DNA of 64,000 bases from JAUSNA01 sp964511965 (GCA_964511965.1 CAZEGF010000008.1:1-64000); one strand, 5' to 3'. Shown: positions 33,126 to 42,682, numbered from the stretch's first letter. Numbers and translations are program-made. The notes: generated from the letters alone by a model not told the origin.

Positions 33126-33238
33126 ATCGGTCGAGGGGACAACCTTTTTGTGAGAAGCAAAATAGGGAAGGTTCTGAGCGTAAGCGAAGGTTCTTAACCC
33201 CACTCCAGCTACTATTTTTTAGTAGTTTATATCTTCAC

Positions 33239-34024
33239 ATGAACACTCAACCAATTGGAGTTTTTGATTCGGGGGTAGGGGGACTCTCAATACTATTAGA
33301 AATTCAAAAACTGTTGCCCAATGAAACCTCAATTTTTGTAGCAGATCAGGCTTACGTTCCATACGGACGAAAATCTAAAGAAGAATTGATCGAAAGAGTT
33401 GGAAAAATTATGGATTTTTTTGTAAAAAATGAGGTAAAAGCAGTTGTTGTTGCATGTAATACGGCAACTGTTTACACAATCGATGAAATGAGAAAAAAAT
33501 ACAATATTCCCATAATAGGAACAGTTCCGGTTATAAAAGTTATAGCCAGAATGACAAGAGCAGGTAAAACAGCTGTTTTTTCAACACCTGCAACTGCAAA
33601 AAGCCCATATCTAGCAAAACTGATTGAAGAATTTGCGCCTAATATAGTTGTTGAAAAAGTAGGTGGGTCAAATCTGGAAGAATTGATTGAAAATGGGAAC
33701 ATTAATGATCCGGCTATTTTAGAGAGATTAAAATTTCATTTACTGCCACTTGTAAAAGACGGAGTAGACGCAATCGCCCTCGGTTGCACTCATTACCCTT
33801 TTTTAAAGGAAAAAATTAAAAGAGTCGTTGGTTCCAAGGTAAAAATTGTCGATTCCGGTGGAGCAGTTGCTAGAAGATTGGCGTTCGTTTTGGAGCATGA
33901 AAAAATTCTTTCTCAGCAAAAAGGACAGGATTTATATTACACTACTGGAGACAAAGAGAAATTTGAGAAAGTAGCAAGCGAACTAACAAAAAAGGAAATT
34001 ACAGCAGAACATGTTAATTTATAA
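33239..34024 (+). CDS. murI: Glutamate racemase
   Basis: A 261-residue enzyme making D-glutamate for peptidoglycan. The two catalytic cysteine motifs are present: VVACNTAT near residue 72 and ALGCTHYPFL near residue 182. The N-terminal GVFDSGVGGLSIL carries the catalytic aspartate and serine loop. It lies 2 bp before murD, so the two form a wall-precursor unit. A TTATAT lies 6 bp before the ATG. Confidence 0.95.
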   Translation: MNTQPIGVFDSGVGGLSILLEIQKLLPNETSIFVADQAYVPYGRKSKEELIERVGKIMDFFVKNEVKAVVVACNTATVYTIDEMRKKYNIPIIGTVPVIKVIARMTRAGKTAVFSTPATAKSPYLAKLIEEFAPNIVVEKVGGSNLEELIENGNINDPAILERLKFHLLPLVKDGVDAIALGCTHYPFLKEKIKRVVGSKVKIVDSGGAVARRLAFVLEHEKILSQQKGQDLYYTTGDKEKFEKVASELTKKEITAEHVNL

Positions 34025-34026
34025 CT

Positions 34027-35382
34027 ATGGATGCATATAATGATAAAAAAGTTGCGATTTTGGGGTTCGGAATAGAAGGGATGAGTGTTGCCGACTTTTT
34101 AACTGAGTCTGAAATTACTATTTTTGATGAAAAAAAGAGGGAGGATTTTGACCCTGAAATTTTAACTCAGTATGAGGCTAAAGGGATTAAATTTGAGCTT
34201 GGAGGAATTGGTGGTTTGACAGATTTTTTTGCAGTATTTAGGTCTCCTGGTTTTCACCCCAAAACTCCACAATTAGCAGAGGCTTCAAAAAATGGAGTAG
34301 AAATAACATCTGCCACAAAATTATTCTTTGATTTATGCCCAGCGCCCATAGTTGGCGTGACTGGAACAAAAGGGAAAGGTACTACCTCTACACTTATATA
34401 CGAAATGCTCAAAAAAGAGGGGTTTGACGCGTTTCTAGGGGGTAATATAGGGACTCCTCCTCTTAGTTTTCTATCCAACGTTACAGCAGATTCTAAAGTA
34501 GTTTTAGAATTATCTAGTTTTCAGCTCATTGACCTTGAAAAAAGCCCACACGTAGCGGTCATGCTTATGGTTACTTCAGAACATTTAGATTACCACGAGG
34601 ATGTATATGAATATATTGAAGCAAAAAGGAACATTTTCAAATACCAGGACGAATCAGATTTTGCCGTGGTGAACCGAGATTATCCTGCTAGTAATGAATC
34701 CGATATCCATACAATAGGGAAAGTGTATCAAGTCAGTCGTTTTCAGGAAATTATGCAAGGATGTTTTGTAAAAGATGATGAAATTTACCTCAAAATGGAT
34801 GGACATGAAGAAGCAATATTGCCAACAAAGGAGTTAGGACTGATAGGAAAACACAATCATGAAAATGTTTGTGCGGCAGTCGTTGCTTCTATTTGTGCTG
34901 GAGCTTCTATGAAATCCATTTTGTCGGTTTTGAGATCATTTAAGGGTCTTGAGCATAGAATTGAGTTTGTAAGACTCGTTAGGGGAGTCAAATACTATGA
35001 TGACTCTTTTTCAACTACCCCCGAAACAGCAATTGCAGCAATCGAGTCATTTGAAGAGCCAAAAATTCTGATTTTAGGAGGATCTTCTAAAAATTCTGAC
35101 TTTTCAGAGCTTGGACAGATAATTTCTGAATCAGGAACGATAAAAGCAATTATTGGAATAGGAATTGAGTGGGAAAGGATTAAGCTAACTATAAACCATA
35201 AACTACAAACTATAAACTATATTGAAGATTGTCAAAATATGCACGAGATCGTGCAAAAAGCGGCAGAAATTAGCGAGGTAGGGGATGTTGTTCTTCTATC
35301 CCCGGCTTGTGCCTCGTTTGGAATGTTTAAATCATACAAAGACCGCGGAGAGCAGTTCAAAAATGAGGTAAATGAGCTATAA
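34027..35382 (+). CDS. murD: UDP-N-acetylmuramoylalanine-D-glutamate ligase
   Basis: A 451-residue Mur ligase that adds D-glutamate to UDP-MurNAc-L-Ala, using the product of murI next door. The ATP loop GVTGTKGKGTTSTLI (about 114-128), the central LELSSFQLID and HLDYH motifs, and the C-terminal ILILGGSSKNSDFSEL domain are in order. A heptamer array (35187-35221) encodes LTINHKLQTINYIE in the C-terminal domain. The stop overlaps the trpS -10 region. Confidence 0.95.
   Translation: MDAYNDKKVAILGFGIEGMSVADFLTESEITIFDEKKREDFDPEILTQYEAKGIKFELGGIGGLTDFFAVFRSPGFHPKTPQLAEASKNGVEITSATKLFFDLCPAPIVGVTGTKGKGTTSTLIYEMLKKEGFDAFLGGNIGTPPLSFLSNVTADSKVVLELSSFQLIDLEKSPHVAVMLMVTSEHLDYHEDVYEYIEAKRNIFKYQDESDFAVVNRDYPASNESDIHTIGKVYQVSRFQEIMQGCFVKDDEIYLKMDGHEEAILPTKELGLIGKHNHENVCAAVVASICAGASMKSILSVLRSFKGLEHRIEFVRLVRGVKYYDDSFSTTPETAIAAIESFEEPKILILGGSSKNSDFSELGQIISESGTIKAIIGIGIEWERIKLTINHKLQTINYIEDCQNMHEIVQKAAEISEVGDVVLLSPACASFGMFKSYKDRGEQFKNEVNEL
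35187..35221. repeat. Heptamer array inside murD
   Basis: AACTATA, AACCATA, AACTACA, AACTATA, AACTATA: five units, in frame. Confidence 0.85.
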
Positions 35383-35389
35383 TACATCT
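35378..35389 (+). promoter_or_regulatory. -10 box of trpS, 6 bp from the start codon
   Basis: TATAAT (35378-35383) overlaps the murD stop codon; 6 bp separate it from the trpS ATG at 35390. Confidence 0.55.
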
Positions 35390-36367
35390 ATGACTAAAAG
35401 AGTTTTGTCAGGAATTAGAGCAACTGGCCGATTGCATCTCGGGAACTATCTTGGTGCCGTAAAGGGAATGCTTGAGCTTCAAGATAATCCTGATTACGAA
35501 ACCTTATATATGGTTGCTGATGTTCATACGATTACTACACCATACCAAGTTGAAGAGTTGAGAAAGAATAGACGTGAGGTCATTTTAGACTATTTGGCTG
35601 CAGGTCTTGACCCTGAAAAATCAATTATTTTCCAGCAATCTGAGGTCAATGAGCACTTAGAACTCGCATTTTATTTTTCATCAGTTGCAACAGTTGCAAA
35701 AATGCAGCATCTGCCAACATATAAAGATAAGGTAAAACAACACCCGGATCATGTAACTCTTGCTCTCCTTAATTACCCTGCTCTTATGGCAGCTGACATT
35801 TTAATATATAAAGCAAGTTTGGTTCCTGTTGGAATTGATCAAGAACCTCATTTGGAAGTGGCTCGTGAAATTGCTCGACGCTTTAATCAAGACTACGGAA
35901 CCGACTTTCCAGAACCAAAACGGTTTGCAACAAAAGGAGAATATGTTCCGTCTCTGACTGGTACTGGCAAGATGAGTAAGTCTGTTGAGGGTAGTTATAT
36001 TAATTTAACTGACTCGTTGGATGAGATTAAAGGAAAAATAGCAAAAATCCCAACCGATGGGGGACAAGGGACCGATATTGTGGGGGGAGTTAAGAATTTA
36101 TTTGAATTTGTAGAGCTTTTTGAAGGGAAGGAAAAGAGGGATGCGTACGAAACTCAATACAAAGGAGAAGGAGTTCGTTACGGAGACATAAAAAGAGAGT
36201 TGGCTGAAGCGATTTTTGAAGAACTCGCCCCAATACAAGAAAAAAGAAAGCAGCTTGAAGCAAATCCGGAATTTGTAAACAAAGTTATTGAAGAGGGAGC
36301 TTTTAAAGCTAGAAATTTAGCCAGAGAAACGATTGATGAAGTACGCTTCAAAATGGGTCTCAAATAA
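35390..36367 (+). CDS. trpS: Tryptophanyl-tRNA synthetase
   Basis: A class I synthetase of about 325 residues. HIGH-type motif HLGNY in RATGRLHLGNYLGAVKG, the tryptophan-pocket region (YPALMAADILIYKASLVPVGIDQEPHLEVARE) and KMSKS in GTGKMSKSVEGSYI are all present. The ATG at 35390 is preferred over an in-frame ATG at 35372 because it follows the -10 box by 6 bp and begins right before the conserved VLSGIRATGRLH. Confidence 0.96.
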   Translation: MTKRVLSGIRATGRLHLGNYLGAVKGMLELQDNPDYETLYMVADVHTITTPYQVEELRKNRREVILDYLAAGLDPEKSIIFQQSEVNEHLELAFYFSSVATVAKMQHLPTYKDKVKQHPDHVTLALLNYPALMAADILIYKASLVPVGIDQEPHLEVAREIARRFNQDYGTDFPEPKRFATKGEYVPSLTGTGKMSKSVEGSYINLTDSLDEIKGKIAKIPTDGGQGTDIVGGVKNLFEFVELFEGKEKRDAYETQYKGEGVRYGDIKRELAEAIFEELAPIQEKRKQLEANPEFVNKVIEEGAFKARNLARETIDEVRFKMGLK

Positions 36368-36375
36368 CTCCTACT

Positions 36376-36654
36376 ATGAAACAGGCTCATGTATATATTT
36401 CCGGTTTTGTGCAAGGCGTAGGATTTCGTGCTTATGTACGCTCAAAAGCGCGTAAAATGAATATATTTGGTTGGGTAAGAAACTTAAGCGACGATCGAGT
36501 TGAGGCTGTTTTTCAAGGAGACGAGAATAATATTAAAAAACTCATAGCGCTTTGCAAAAGAGGACCATTTTTTGCACAAGTAACGGACGTTGTCGTTGAT
36601 TGGGAAGATCAAAAAGAGTCGTTTGTCGAGTTTACTAAAAGAGAAACATTGTGA
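36376..36654 (+). CDS. Acylphosphatase
   Basis: A 92-residue enzyme that hydrolyses acyl phosphates. The signature VQGVGFRAYVRSKA carries the catalytic arginine, and GWVRNLSDDRVEAVFQG carries the catalytic asparagine. It lies 8 bp after trpS and overlaps yidD by GTGA. Confidence 0.92.
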   Translation: MKQAHVYISGFVQGVGFRAYVRSKARKMNIFGWVRNLSDDRVEAVFQGDENNIKKLIALCKRGPFFAQVTDVVVDWEDQKESFVEFTKRETL

Positions 36655-36887
36655 AAAAAATTATTTTGCATCTTATAAAGAGCTATCAGCGTACCGTTTT
36701 TTTCCATAACGAGATTTTTAAAACCGTTTTTATGTCTGACAGTGTTTGTAGATTTGAACCAAGTTGTTCAAACTATACATATCAAGCAATCGATAAATAC
36801 GGGGTTTTAAAAGGTGGATTGATAGGTTTAAAACGGATTGTAAGATGCCATCCTTTCTCAAAGGGTGGATATGACCCGCTCCCTTAA
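36651..36887 (+). CDS. yidD: Membrane protein insertion efficiency factor YidD
   Basis: A 78-residue protein with the family core CRFEPSCSNYTYQAIDKYGVLKGG and RCHPFSKGGYDPLP. It is usually encoded between rnpA and yidC; here it is far from that operon, between acyP and ftsH. It starts at a GTG overlapping the acylphosphatase stop. Confidence 0.93.
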   Translation: MKKIILHLIKSYQRTVFFHNEIFKTVFMSDSVCRFEPSCSNYTYQAIDKYGVLKGGLIGLKRIVRCHPFSKGGYDPLP

Positions 36888-36962
36888 GTAGTAGCAATTG
36901 AGGCTATACTATGATACAATTTGGTCGGTTTTAAAGTTGCCCCCTCAATAGGTCAGGAAATC

Positions 36963-38807
36963 ATGAAGATCAAAAGACAAGGTAAAAAAAATGGATTCCG
37001 TTTTGGTTGGAAAGACCTTTTCTTGTATGGTTTTTTGATTCTTTTCCTTTTTTTTCTAACAATTGGGATCGGAGATTTTTCGAATAATGGACAGGATCAA
37101 AATATTTCGCTATCACAAACCCTTTCCGAAGTAAAAGAGAATAAGATTAAAGAAATTGTAGTTTCAGACAATAAAATGGACATCCTTTATAAGGATGGTA
37201 AAAAAGCGACTACTAAAAAAGAACCCGGAACATCACTTTATGAAGTATTTAAAGACGCTAATGTTGATGCGAGTAAGGTTAAAATTAGTATTAAAGATTC
37301 TTCAGCACTTAACGCATGGATCGGGATTATAGCGAATTTTCTTCCGGTTCTTCTTATTATTGGCTTTTTCTATTTTGTTTTCCGTCAAGCACGTGGTGCT
37401 CAAGAAAATATTTTCTCTTTTGGTAACAATAAAGCAAAAGCATTTAATAAAGTTTTTCCGAAGGTAACTTTTAATGACGTCGCGGGAGTTGATGAAGCAA
37501 AACAGGAACTATCAGAAGTTGTAGACTTTCTTAAAAACCCTCAAAAGTACGCAGAAATGGGTGCAAGAACACCAAAAGGAGTACTTTTAGTTGGGCCGGC
37601 TGGAACCGGTAAAACTCTTATGGCCCGGGCTGTTGCTGGTGAGGCAAAGGTAGCATTTTACTCTATTGCCGGATCTGAATTTATGGAAATGTTAGTTGGA
37701 GTTGGTGCGGCTAGAGTTCGTGACCTGTTTCTTAATGCAAAAAAGGCTCAACCGGCAATCATTTTTATTGATGAAATAGATGCGATAGGACGTCAACGGG
37801 GGGGAAATATGATGGGAGGACACGATGAGCGTGAACAAACCTTAAACCAAATATTGGTTGAGATGGATGGATTTACACCAACAGAACAACTGGTTGTTAT
37901 TGCAGCCACAAACAGACCGGATATTTTAGACTCTGCATTAGTCAGACCAGGAAGATTTGATCGAAGAATTATGATTTCGTATCCGGACATCGAGGGAAGA
38001 AAAGCAATTTTAGCTATTCATGCAAAAGGCAAGCCATTTATAGCTAAAGTTAATTGGGAAAGTGTAGCAAAAAGAACAGTTGGATATTCAGGAGCTGATC
38101 TTGAAAATATGTTAAATGAAGCCGCCATATTGGCAGCTCGTTCAAATAGAAAGACCATTAATATGGATGATTTAGAGGAAGCTGCTACAAAAGTTAAGAT
38201 GGGACCGGAAAAAAAGAGACTTCAAACTGATGAAGACAAGAAAATTACAGCCTATCACGAGTCAGGTCATGCAATTGTAAGTTACGCCATGCCTAAGGCT
38301 GACCCTGTTCATAGAATATCAATTGTCGGTCGTGGAATGTCTTTGGGTCACACGCTTATTCCACCTCAATTTGATAGAGTGCACGAAACAAAAACAAGAT
38401 TACTAGAGCAAATTGCAACAATGCTTGGGGGTCGAGTTGCTGAAGACCTTATTTTTGCCGAGGTGACAACTGGTGCCTCAAATGACATCGAGAAAGCAAC
38501 TGAGGTAGCTCGTACTATGGTTGTTGAATATGGCATGAGTAGACTTGGACCGGTAAATATGGAGCCAAATGAACCAAATATGTTTGGGGAAAACCAAAAT
38601 ATTTCAGAATCCATGAAGACTGCAATCGACCGCGAGGTTTCATTCATCATTGATGAAGCTTATAAAAGAGCTGTTCTTGCACTTAAACAAAATAGAAAGA
38701 AATTGGATGAGGTTGCTTCAATTTTAATCCAAAAAGAGACATTGGAAGGAGAACAATTCGAGAAAATAATGAAAGGAACCAAGACCATAATCAAAAAAAC
38801 CTCCTAA
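36963..38807 (+). CDS. ftsH: ATP-dependent zinc metalloprotease FtsH
   Basis: A protein of about 614 residues from ATG 36963 (AGGA lies upstream; a TTG 42 bp earlier also opens the frame). Two membrane helices flank an external domain (about 15-40 and 115-140). The AAA+ module has Walker A GPAGTGKT, Walker B IIFIDEID and the second-region arginines; the protease has H432-E-S-G-H436. It degrades membrane and soluble proteins and would act near the secretion and division machinery encoded close by. Confidence 0.96.
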   Translation: MKIKRQGKKNGFRFGWKDLFLYGFLILFLFFLTIGIGDFSNNGQDQNISLSQTLSEVKENKIKEIVVSDNKMDILYKDGKKATTKKEPGTSLYEVFKDANVDASKVKISIKDSSALNAWIGIIANFLPVLLIIGFFYFVFRQARGAQENIFSFGNNKAKAFNKVFPKVTFNDVAGVDEAKQELSEVVDFLKNPQKYAEMGARTPKGVLLVGPAGTGKTLMARAVAGEAKVAFYSIAGSEFMEMLVGVGAARVRDLFLNAKKAQPAIIFIDEIDAIGRQRGGNMMGGHDEREQTLNQILVEMDGFTPTEQLVVIAATNRPDILDSALVRPGRFDRRIMISYPDIEGRKAILAIHAKGKPFIAKVNWESVAKRTVGYSGADLENMLNEAAILAARSNRKTINMDDLEEAATKVKMGPEKKRLQTDEDKKITAYHESGHAIVSYAMPKADPVHRISIVGRGMSLGHTLIPPQFDRVHETKTRLLEQIATMLGGRVAEDLIFAEVTTGASNDIEKATEVARTMVVEYGMSRLGPVNMEPNEPNMFGENQNISESMKTAIDREVSFIIDEAYKRAVLALKQNRKKLDEVASILIQKETLEGEQFEKIMKGTKTIIKKTS

Positions 38808-38842
38808 TAAGGACGTATTACCCGAATTACATTTGAAACTGA

Positions 38843-38855
38843 TATACTTAATTTT
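38843..38855 (+). promoter_or_regulatory. Extended -10 box of the TraG-like gene
   Basis: TG-A-TATACT (38840-38848) is an extended -10; 7 bp follow before the ATG at 38856. No -35 is needed for this class. Confidence 0.55.
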
Positions 38856-41039
38856 ATGAAAGACCCTGTCTACTTGCATGTAAGAACCCCTAAAGACGAT
38901 GAAACGAGTCTGGAGTCCTCTACGCAAGTGTTTTCTGCTCTTTTGCCTCATTATATGGGCATTTTTAAGCGGCTCATTCATACTCCTCGTACCGTTTCTT
39001 TTGAAATTTATTTACTCGATCAAAAAATTTACTTTTATATAGTAGTGCCTCGTGAGCATGAGACATTTATCACGAGTCTTATGGTTTCATCATATCCTCG
39101 TGTTTTTATTGCAGAGACCACTGATCCGATGGAGAGTATTATGAAGTCAAAAAATAAAGAAGTTGGTGAATTGAAGCTTGAAGAGACGTATCATTATCCC
39201 CTCAAAACCTATAAAGATTTTAGCGACGTTGATCCGATAGCGTCCCTCATTGGATTTTTGGCAAAGCAGCAAGCAGGGGTAAATATCGGCATCCAGATCT
39301 TGGTCACACCAGCCTCATTTCCGTGGCAGTCTCATGCAATTGCTTCTACTCAACCAAAAGTGAATTCAGACGGGACCACATCAAAAGAGGGGACTGTTTC
39401 GGCTAGCGCTGTTGCTACAAAGACACAGTTTCAGGGTGGAAAAACGTTAATCAGACTCATTGCCGCAACTGAAACTGAAAATCCATACCATTATCTTCAT
39501 AATGTGGCAGGAACATTTGGAAGTTTCTCATCTGGGGAGGGAAATCACCTCAAATTCAAGCGCCCACTGGTTAATAAAGGAAGACTTCTAAAAAGAATTC
39601 ACACAAGATCAACCACGTTACTTGAGCGTCGAAATCAAATCCTCAACGCTCAAGAACTAGCAACTCTTTGGCACCCGGCCGGTAAAATGTTGTCTGGTAT
39701 TAAAAATATCTCTTGGGGCAAAACGCTAGCTGGTGAGCCTCCTGAAAATATTCCGGCTGCAAATAATATGACGGAAGATGAGAAGCAAAATGTTAACTTC
39801 TTCGCCGCGACCGAATTTAAGAATCAAAATACTATCTTTGGAATAAAGGATATTGACCGCCGTAAGCATGTTTATATTATGGGAAAAACCGGAGCCGGAA
39901 AATCGACACTTATTGCCAATATGGCTATTGATGACATCAGAAAAGGCCGTGGTATTGGGATTATTGACCCTCATGGAGATTTGTGCGAGACAGTTTTGGA
40001 TTACATTCCAAAAAGAAGACTCAACGACGTTGTGTACCTTGAGCCATTTGATACGGAGCGGACGTTCTCTTTAAATGTTTTGGAAATAAAAAACAAACAG
40101 CACAAGGATCTTATTGCCAGTGGAATTGTATCTATTTTCTCAAAAATCTATGCTGATTCATGGGGACCACGGCTTGAATATATTCTCCGAAACACCATCT
40201 TCTCACTTCTTGAAATTCCAAACACAACACTTATTGATGCTCTCAAGATACTCTCAGATAAGCAGTATAGGGATAGGGTAGTCCCGCAAATTCAAGATCC
40301 AGTAATAAGAGCCTTCTGGCAGCAAGAGTTTGACAAAATGACCGATAAGTTGAGAGTTGAGGCAATTTCTCCGATTCAAAACAAAGTAGGGCAGTTTGTT
40401 AGTTCAAAAATGATCAGAAACATTATTGGAAGCCCTAAGTCATCTATTGATCTGGAAGACATTATGAATAGCGGGAAAATATTGCTTCTTAATCTTTCTC
40501 AAGGAAAATTGGGAGAGGATAACGCAGCGCTTCTTGGCGCTATGATCATTACCCAAATTCAGCTTTCAGCCATGAATAGAGCATTTCAAAAAGAAGAGGA
40601 TCGAAAAGACTTTTTTCTGTATGTAGACGAGTTCCAAAATTTTGCGACAAGTTCTTTCATCAAAATTCTTTCTGAGGCTAGAAAATACAGACTTGCTATA
40701 ACTCTTGCTAACCAATATATAGATCAGCTTGATGTTACGATCCAAAAATCAATTTTTGGAAACGCAGGAACACTTATTTCCTTTGTAACAGGAGCTGGGG
40801 ATGCATCACTTTTGACAAAAGAATATGCGGATATTTACTCTCAAAACGATTTAGTGTCGCTCGGAAAGCATGAAATAGTCATGAAATTATCAATTGATAA
40901 TATGACCTCTCTTCCATTTGCTGCAAAAACACTTCCCCTTCCAAGTCTTAAGAATGAAAACCGGGATGATATTATCCGTCTTTCTAAAGAGCGGTACGGT
41001 CGAAAAGTCACCCAAACTGTTGAAAACCCCATAATTTAG
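38856..41039 (+). CDS. TraG/VirD4-like coupling ATPase
   Basis: A 727-residue protein. Its N-terminal 270 residues are a divergent domain without membrane helices, followed by a HerA/VirD4-type ATPase: Walker A GKTGAGKST (about 343-351), IGIIDPHGD, and a Walker B-like FLYVDEFQNF with LSEARKYRLAITLANQYIDQL. This is the layout of type IV coupling ATPases with a TraM-recognition-like C-terminus. Known members pump DNA or proteins through a membrane channel; CPR genomes often have one next to ftsH-type genes. No other conjugation gene is in the window. Confidence 0.85.
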   Translation: MKDPVYLHVRTPKDDETSLESSTQVFSALLPHYMGIFKRLIHTPRTVSFEIYLLDQKIYFYIVVPREHETFITSLMVSSYPRVFIAETTDPMESIMKSKNKEVGELKLEETYHYPLKTYKDFSDVDPIASLIGFLAKQQAGVNIGIQILVTPASFPWQSHAIASTQPKVNSDGTTSKEGTVSASAVATKTQFQGGKTLIRLIAATETENPYHYLHNVAGTFGSFSSGEGNHLKFKRPLVNKGRLLKRIHTRSTTLLERRNQILNAQELATLWHPAGKMLSGIKNISWGKTLAGEPPENIPAANNMTEDEKQNVNFFAATEFKNQNTIFGIKDIDRRKHVYIMGKTGAGKSTLIANMAIDDIRKGRGIGIIDPHGDLCETVLDYIPKRRLNDVVYLEPFDTERTFSLNVLEIKNKQHKDLIASGIVSIFSKIYADSWGPRLEYILRNTIFSLLEIPNTTLIDALKILSDKQYRDRVVPQIQDPVIRAFWQQEFDKMTDKLRVEAISPIQNKVGQFVSSKMIRNIIGSPKSSIDLEDIMNSGKILLLNLSQGKLGEDNAALLGAMIITQIQLSAMNRAFQKEEDRKDFFLYVDEFQNFATSSFIKILSEARKYRLAITLANQYIDQLDVTIQKSIFGNAGTLISFVTGAGDASLLTKEYADIYSQNDLVSLGKHEIVMKLSIDNMTSLPFAAKTLPLPSLKNENRDDIIRLSKERYGRKVTQTVENPII

Positions 41040-41073
41040 GCATACAATTCCATTATTAGTTCATTTTTTGTAG

Positions 41074-41097
41074 CAAACGCACTATGCGCGCGTTTTT
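41074..41097 (+). terminator. Terminator after the TraG-like gene
   Basis: AAACGC (41075-41080), 9-nt loop, GCGTTT (41090-41095) running into a five-T stretch. Confidence 0.65.
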
Positions 41098-41156
41098 CTA
41101 TTGGAAATGACGCACATTGAAAATTGATTTGCATGAAAAATGAATTGTATTTATCT

Positions 41157-41389
41157 TTGGTGAAGGCTTTCTGCTGCTAAAAATTTTCGCGGTATAAAGT
41201 CTTCACCAATAGAGTGGATTGGAAAGACGACAATCGACAAGGAGGAAATGTCTAACGATACGATCACGTGGTCCTGATTCTGTGCTTGCGCTCCCCAGTG
41301 GATGCCGCAAGCCTCATCCTCGGCCATTTGGCCGGCCAAAACAAGAGCGAAGCCAAGTCACCAAAAAAAATCCCTTAAAGGAGGGCTGA
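41157..41389 (+). promoter_or_regulatory. Long structured leader upstream of the GC-rich surface protein
   Basis: The 350 bp before the gene at 41390 hold no intact gene. They contain a 14-bp stem-loop (41157-41170 with 41196-41209), a perfect 7-bp hairpin (GCTTGCG 41284-41290 and CGCAAGC 41306-41312), and overlapping structures at 41321-41340 (CGGCC-attt-GGCCG or the palindrome TTTGGCCGGCCAAA). A nine-codon ORF (41248-41277) sits 2 bp after an AAGGAGG. The real ribosome-binding site is AAAGGAGGG before GTG 41390. Confidence 0.5.
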
Positions 41390-42682
41390 GTGACTAAAGT
41401 CTTGAAGCTCCTTGGAGGAGGCTTGCTCGCAGCTATCCTGGGCATCGCGCTCAGCGCTGCAGCTTTCGGCCTCTTTAGCAATGACAACGGCACATCCATC
41501 GCCGCACCTACCTTCGACCGCGCATCCGCGCACGTCTCCCTCGGCGCCGCCGACCTGGCACCTGCCAGTTCCGCCGCCGTACCAATCCGCTACCTTCCTG
41601 GCGACATCAACGCGACGTCTCTTACGGCTTACGATGCAGACACGAGCAACCCGCTCAATGCCTTCCCTGTCGGCCTCGCTCGCGCTGTCGATTCCCTGAC
41701 TGCTGCTTCCCTTCCGTTCTACGACTCGCTCTCACCCGGCGCCTCGGACTTGCCGACGGCTTCTGGCGCAAACGACCCGAACGCGAAGGGCATCATCAAC
41801 GCTTCCTACATCAAGGAAGTCCTGGGCAGCTACTACATGAAGATCAACACGATCAACGTGTCGCGGGCACCCGCAAGTGACCTCGTCAACAACGTCGACT
41901 TCCTGAACGACAGCACTGGTCACCCGAACTCCTACACGCTGAACTCTCGCTGGTCGCTGATCACCTCAGCGGGCGCGAGCGGTAACAGCTTCAGTTTCGT
42001 CAAGGGCACCGACATCTCCGGGAAGATTCCTGACGCGACGAATAACGCGATCGTGACGGCCATCTACGGCCGGGACGACACGAGCAAGCAGTACACCCAG
42101 ATCCTCCCGCCAGGGGTTAACGTCCTCGGCGCGACGACGAAGATGACGCTTAGCACGGGCCAGGCTTACTGGATCAAAACGACCATCGACCCGTCCGCGA
42201 AGGGTATCCGCTTCGGAAACCTTTCGTGGGCTGACACCGTCGACCGTTACACCGCAGCTGTACAACATGCTCGCGGCGACTCCGTCCAGATCAGTGAACC
42301 GTTCATCCCGGCCGTTGCGGCTGGAGGCGGTCTCGTTCTGAACAACGACAACATGTACACCAACGCTCTCGATCCGGCGATCTGTGCCGGCAGCTGTCAA
42401 CTCCATGCCATGGATGCGACGACTGCGACTCGAACTGACGCTGGCATCAACGCTCTCGGATCTCAGGTTGGCATCGGCACCATCACGGCACCGGCTGACA
42501 ACTCGAAGACTACCGCGCTCGACAAGAAGTGGAATCAGGCTGTTGCCGAAGCCCCTCTTGCGAACTCGCCGTTCCTCGTCCTTGGCATCGTGCTTCTATT
42601 CGTAGCCGTAGGCGCTGCGAAATGGAACCCCGAGGCCTTCTCGACGCGGAACCAGCATGCCCGCGCCCTCGGCGCCGGCTGA
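41390..42682 (+). CDS. GC-rich surface or membrane protein of unknown family
   Basis: A 430-residue protein with a hydrophobic segment at each end (about 7-28 and 393-412). The middle part is rich in A, S, T, D and N and looks extracellular, with two cysteines (IC..SC) near residue 328. A short basic tail follows the second helix, as in proteins anchored at the C-terminus. Codons are GC-rich and C-ending, unlike nearly all neighbours. A strong ribosome-binding site (AAAGGAGGG) precedes the GTG start, a long structured leader precedes that, and a 10-bp terminator follows. These point to a well-expressed surface protein; acquisition by transfer is also possible. Confidence 0.7.
   Translation: MTKVLKLLGGGLLAAILGIALSAAAFGLFSNDNGTSIAAPTFDRASAHVSLGAADLAPASSAAVPIRYLPGDINATSLTAYDADTSNPLNAFPVGLARAVDSLTAASLPFYDSLSPGASDLPTASGANDPNAKGIINASYIKEVLGSYYMKINTINVSRAPASDLVNNVDFLNDSTGHPNSYTLNSRWSLITSAGASGNSFSFVKGTDISGKIPDATNNAIVTAIYGRDDTSKQYTQILPPGVNVLGATTKMTLSTGQAYWIKTTIDPSAKGIRFGNLSWADTVDRYTAAVQHARGDSVQISEPFIPAVAAGGGLVLNNDNMYTNALDPAICAGSCQLHAMDATTATRTDAGINALGSQVGIGTITAPADNSKTTALDKKWNQAVAEAPLANSPFLVLGIVLLFVAVGAAKWNPEAFSTRNQHARALGAG

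Larger units (their letters stand above)
32958..33212 (+). pseudogene. Split outer copy of tRNA(CAU) around the intact gene
   Basis: The 5' half (32958-32993) matches the intact tRNA exactly for 23 nt and then with one gap and one change to the middle of the anticodon loop (GCATTCA). The 3' half begins with AACGC at 33121-33125, GGTCG follows, and after about 65 unrelated bases it ends in AACCCCACTCCAGCTAC (33196-33212), identical to the intact 3' end. The halves would still pair at the acceptor stem. Between them lie the inverted repeats and the intact tRNA. Confidence 0.6.

Noticed and set aside
32958..33212. Group I intron in a tRNA anticodon loop
   Set aside because: The insert is about 130 bp with arms, contains a complete tRNA and shows none of the intron core elements.
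38856..41039. A conjugation or type IV secretion locus
   Set aside because: Only the coupling-type ATPase is present; no VirB4, relaxase, VirB6 or pilus genes are in the neighbourhood.
41248..41277. Nine-codon leader peptide gene in the surface-protein leader
   Set aside because: The AAGGAGG is only 2 bp from the ATG, too close for efficient initiation; mentioned in the leader but not called as a gene.
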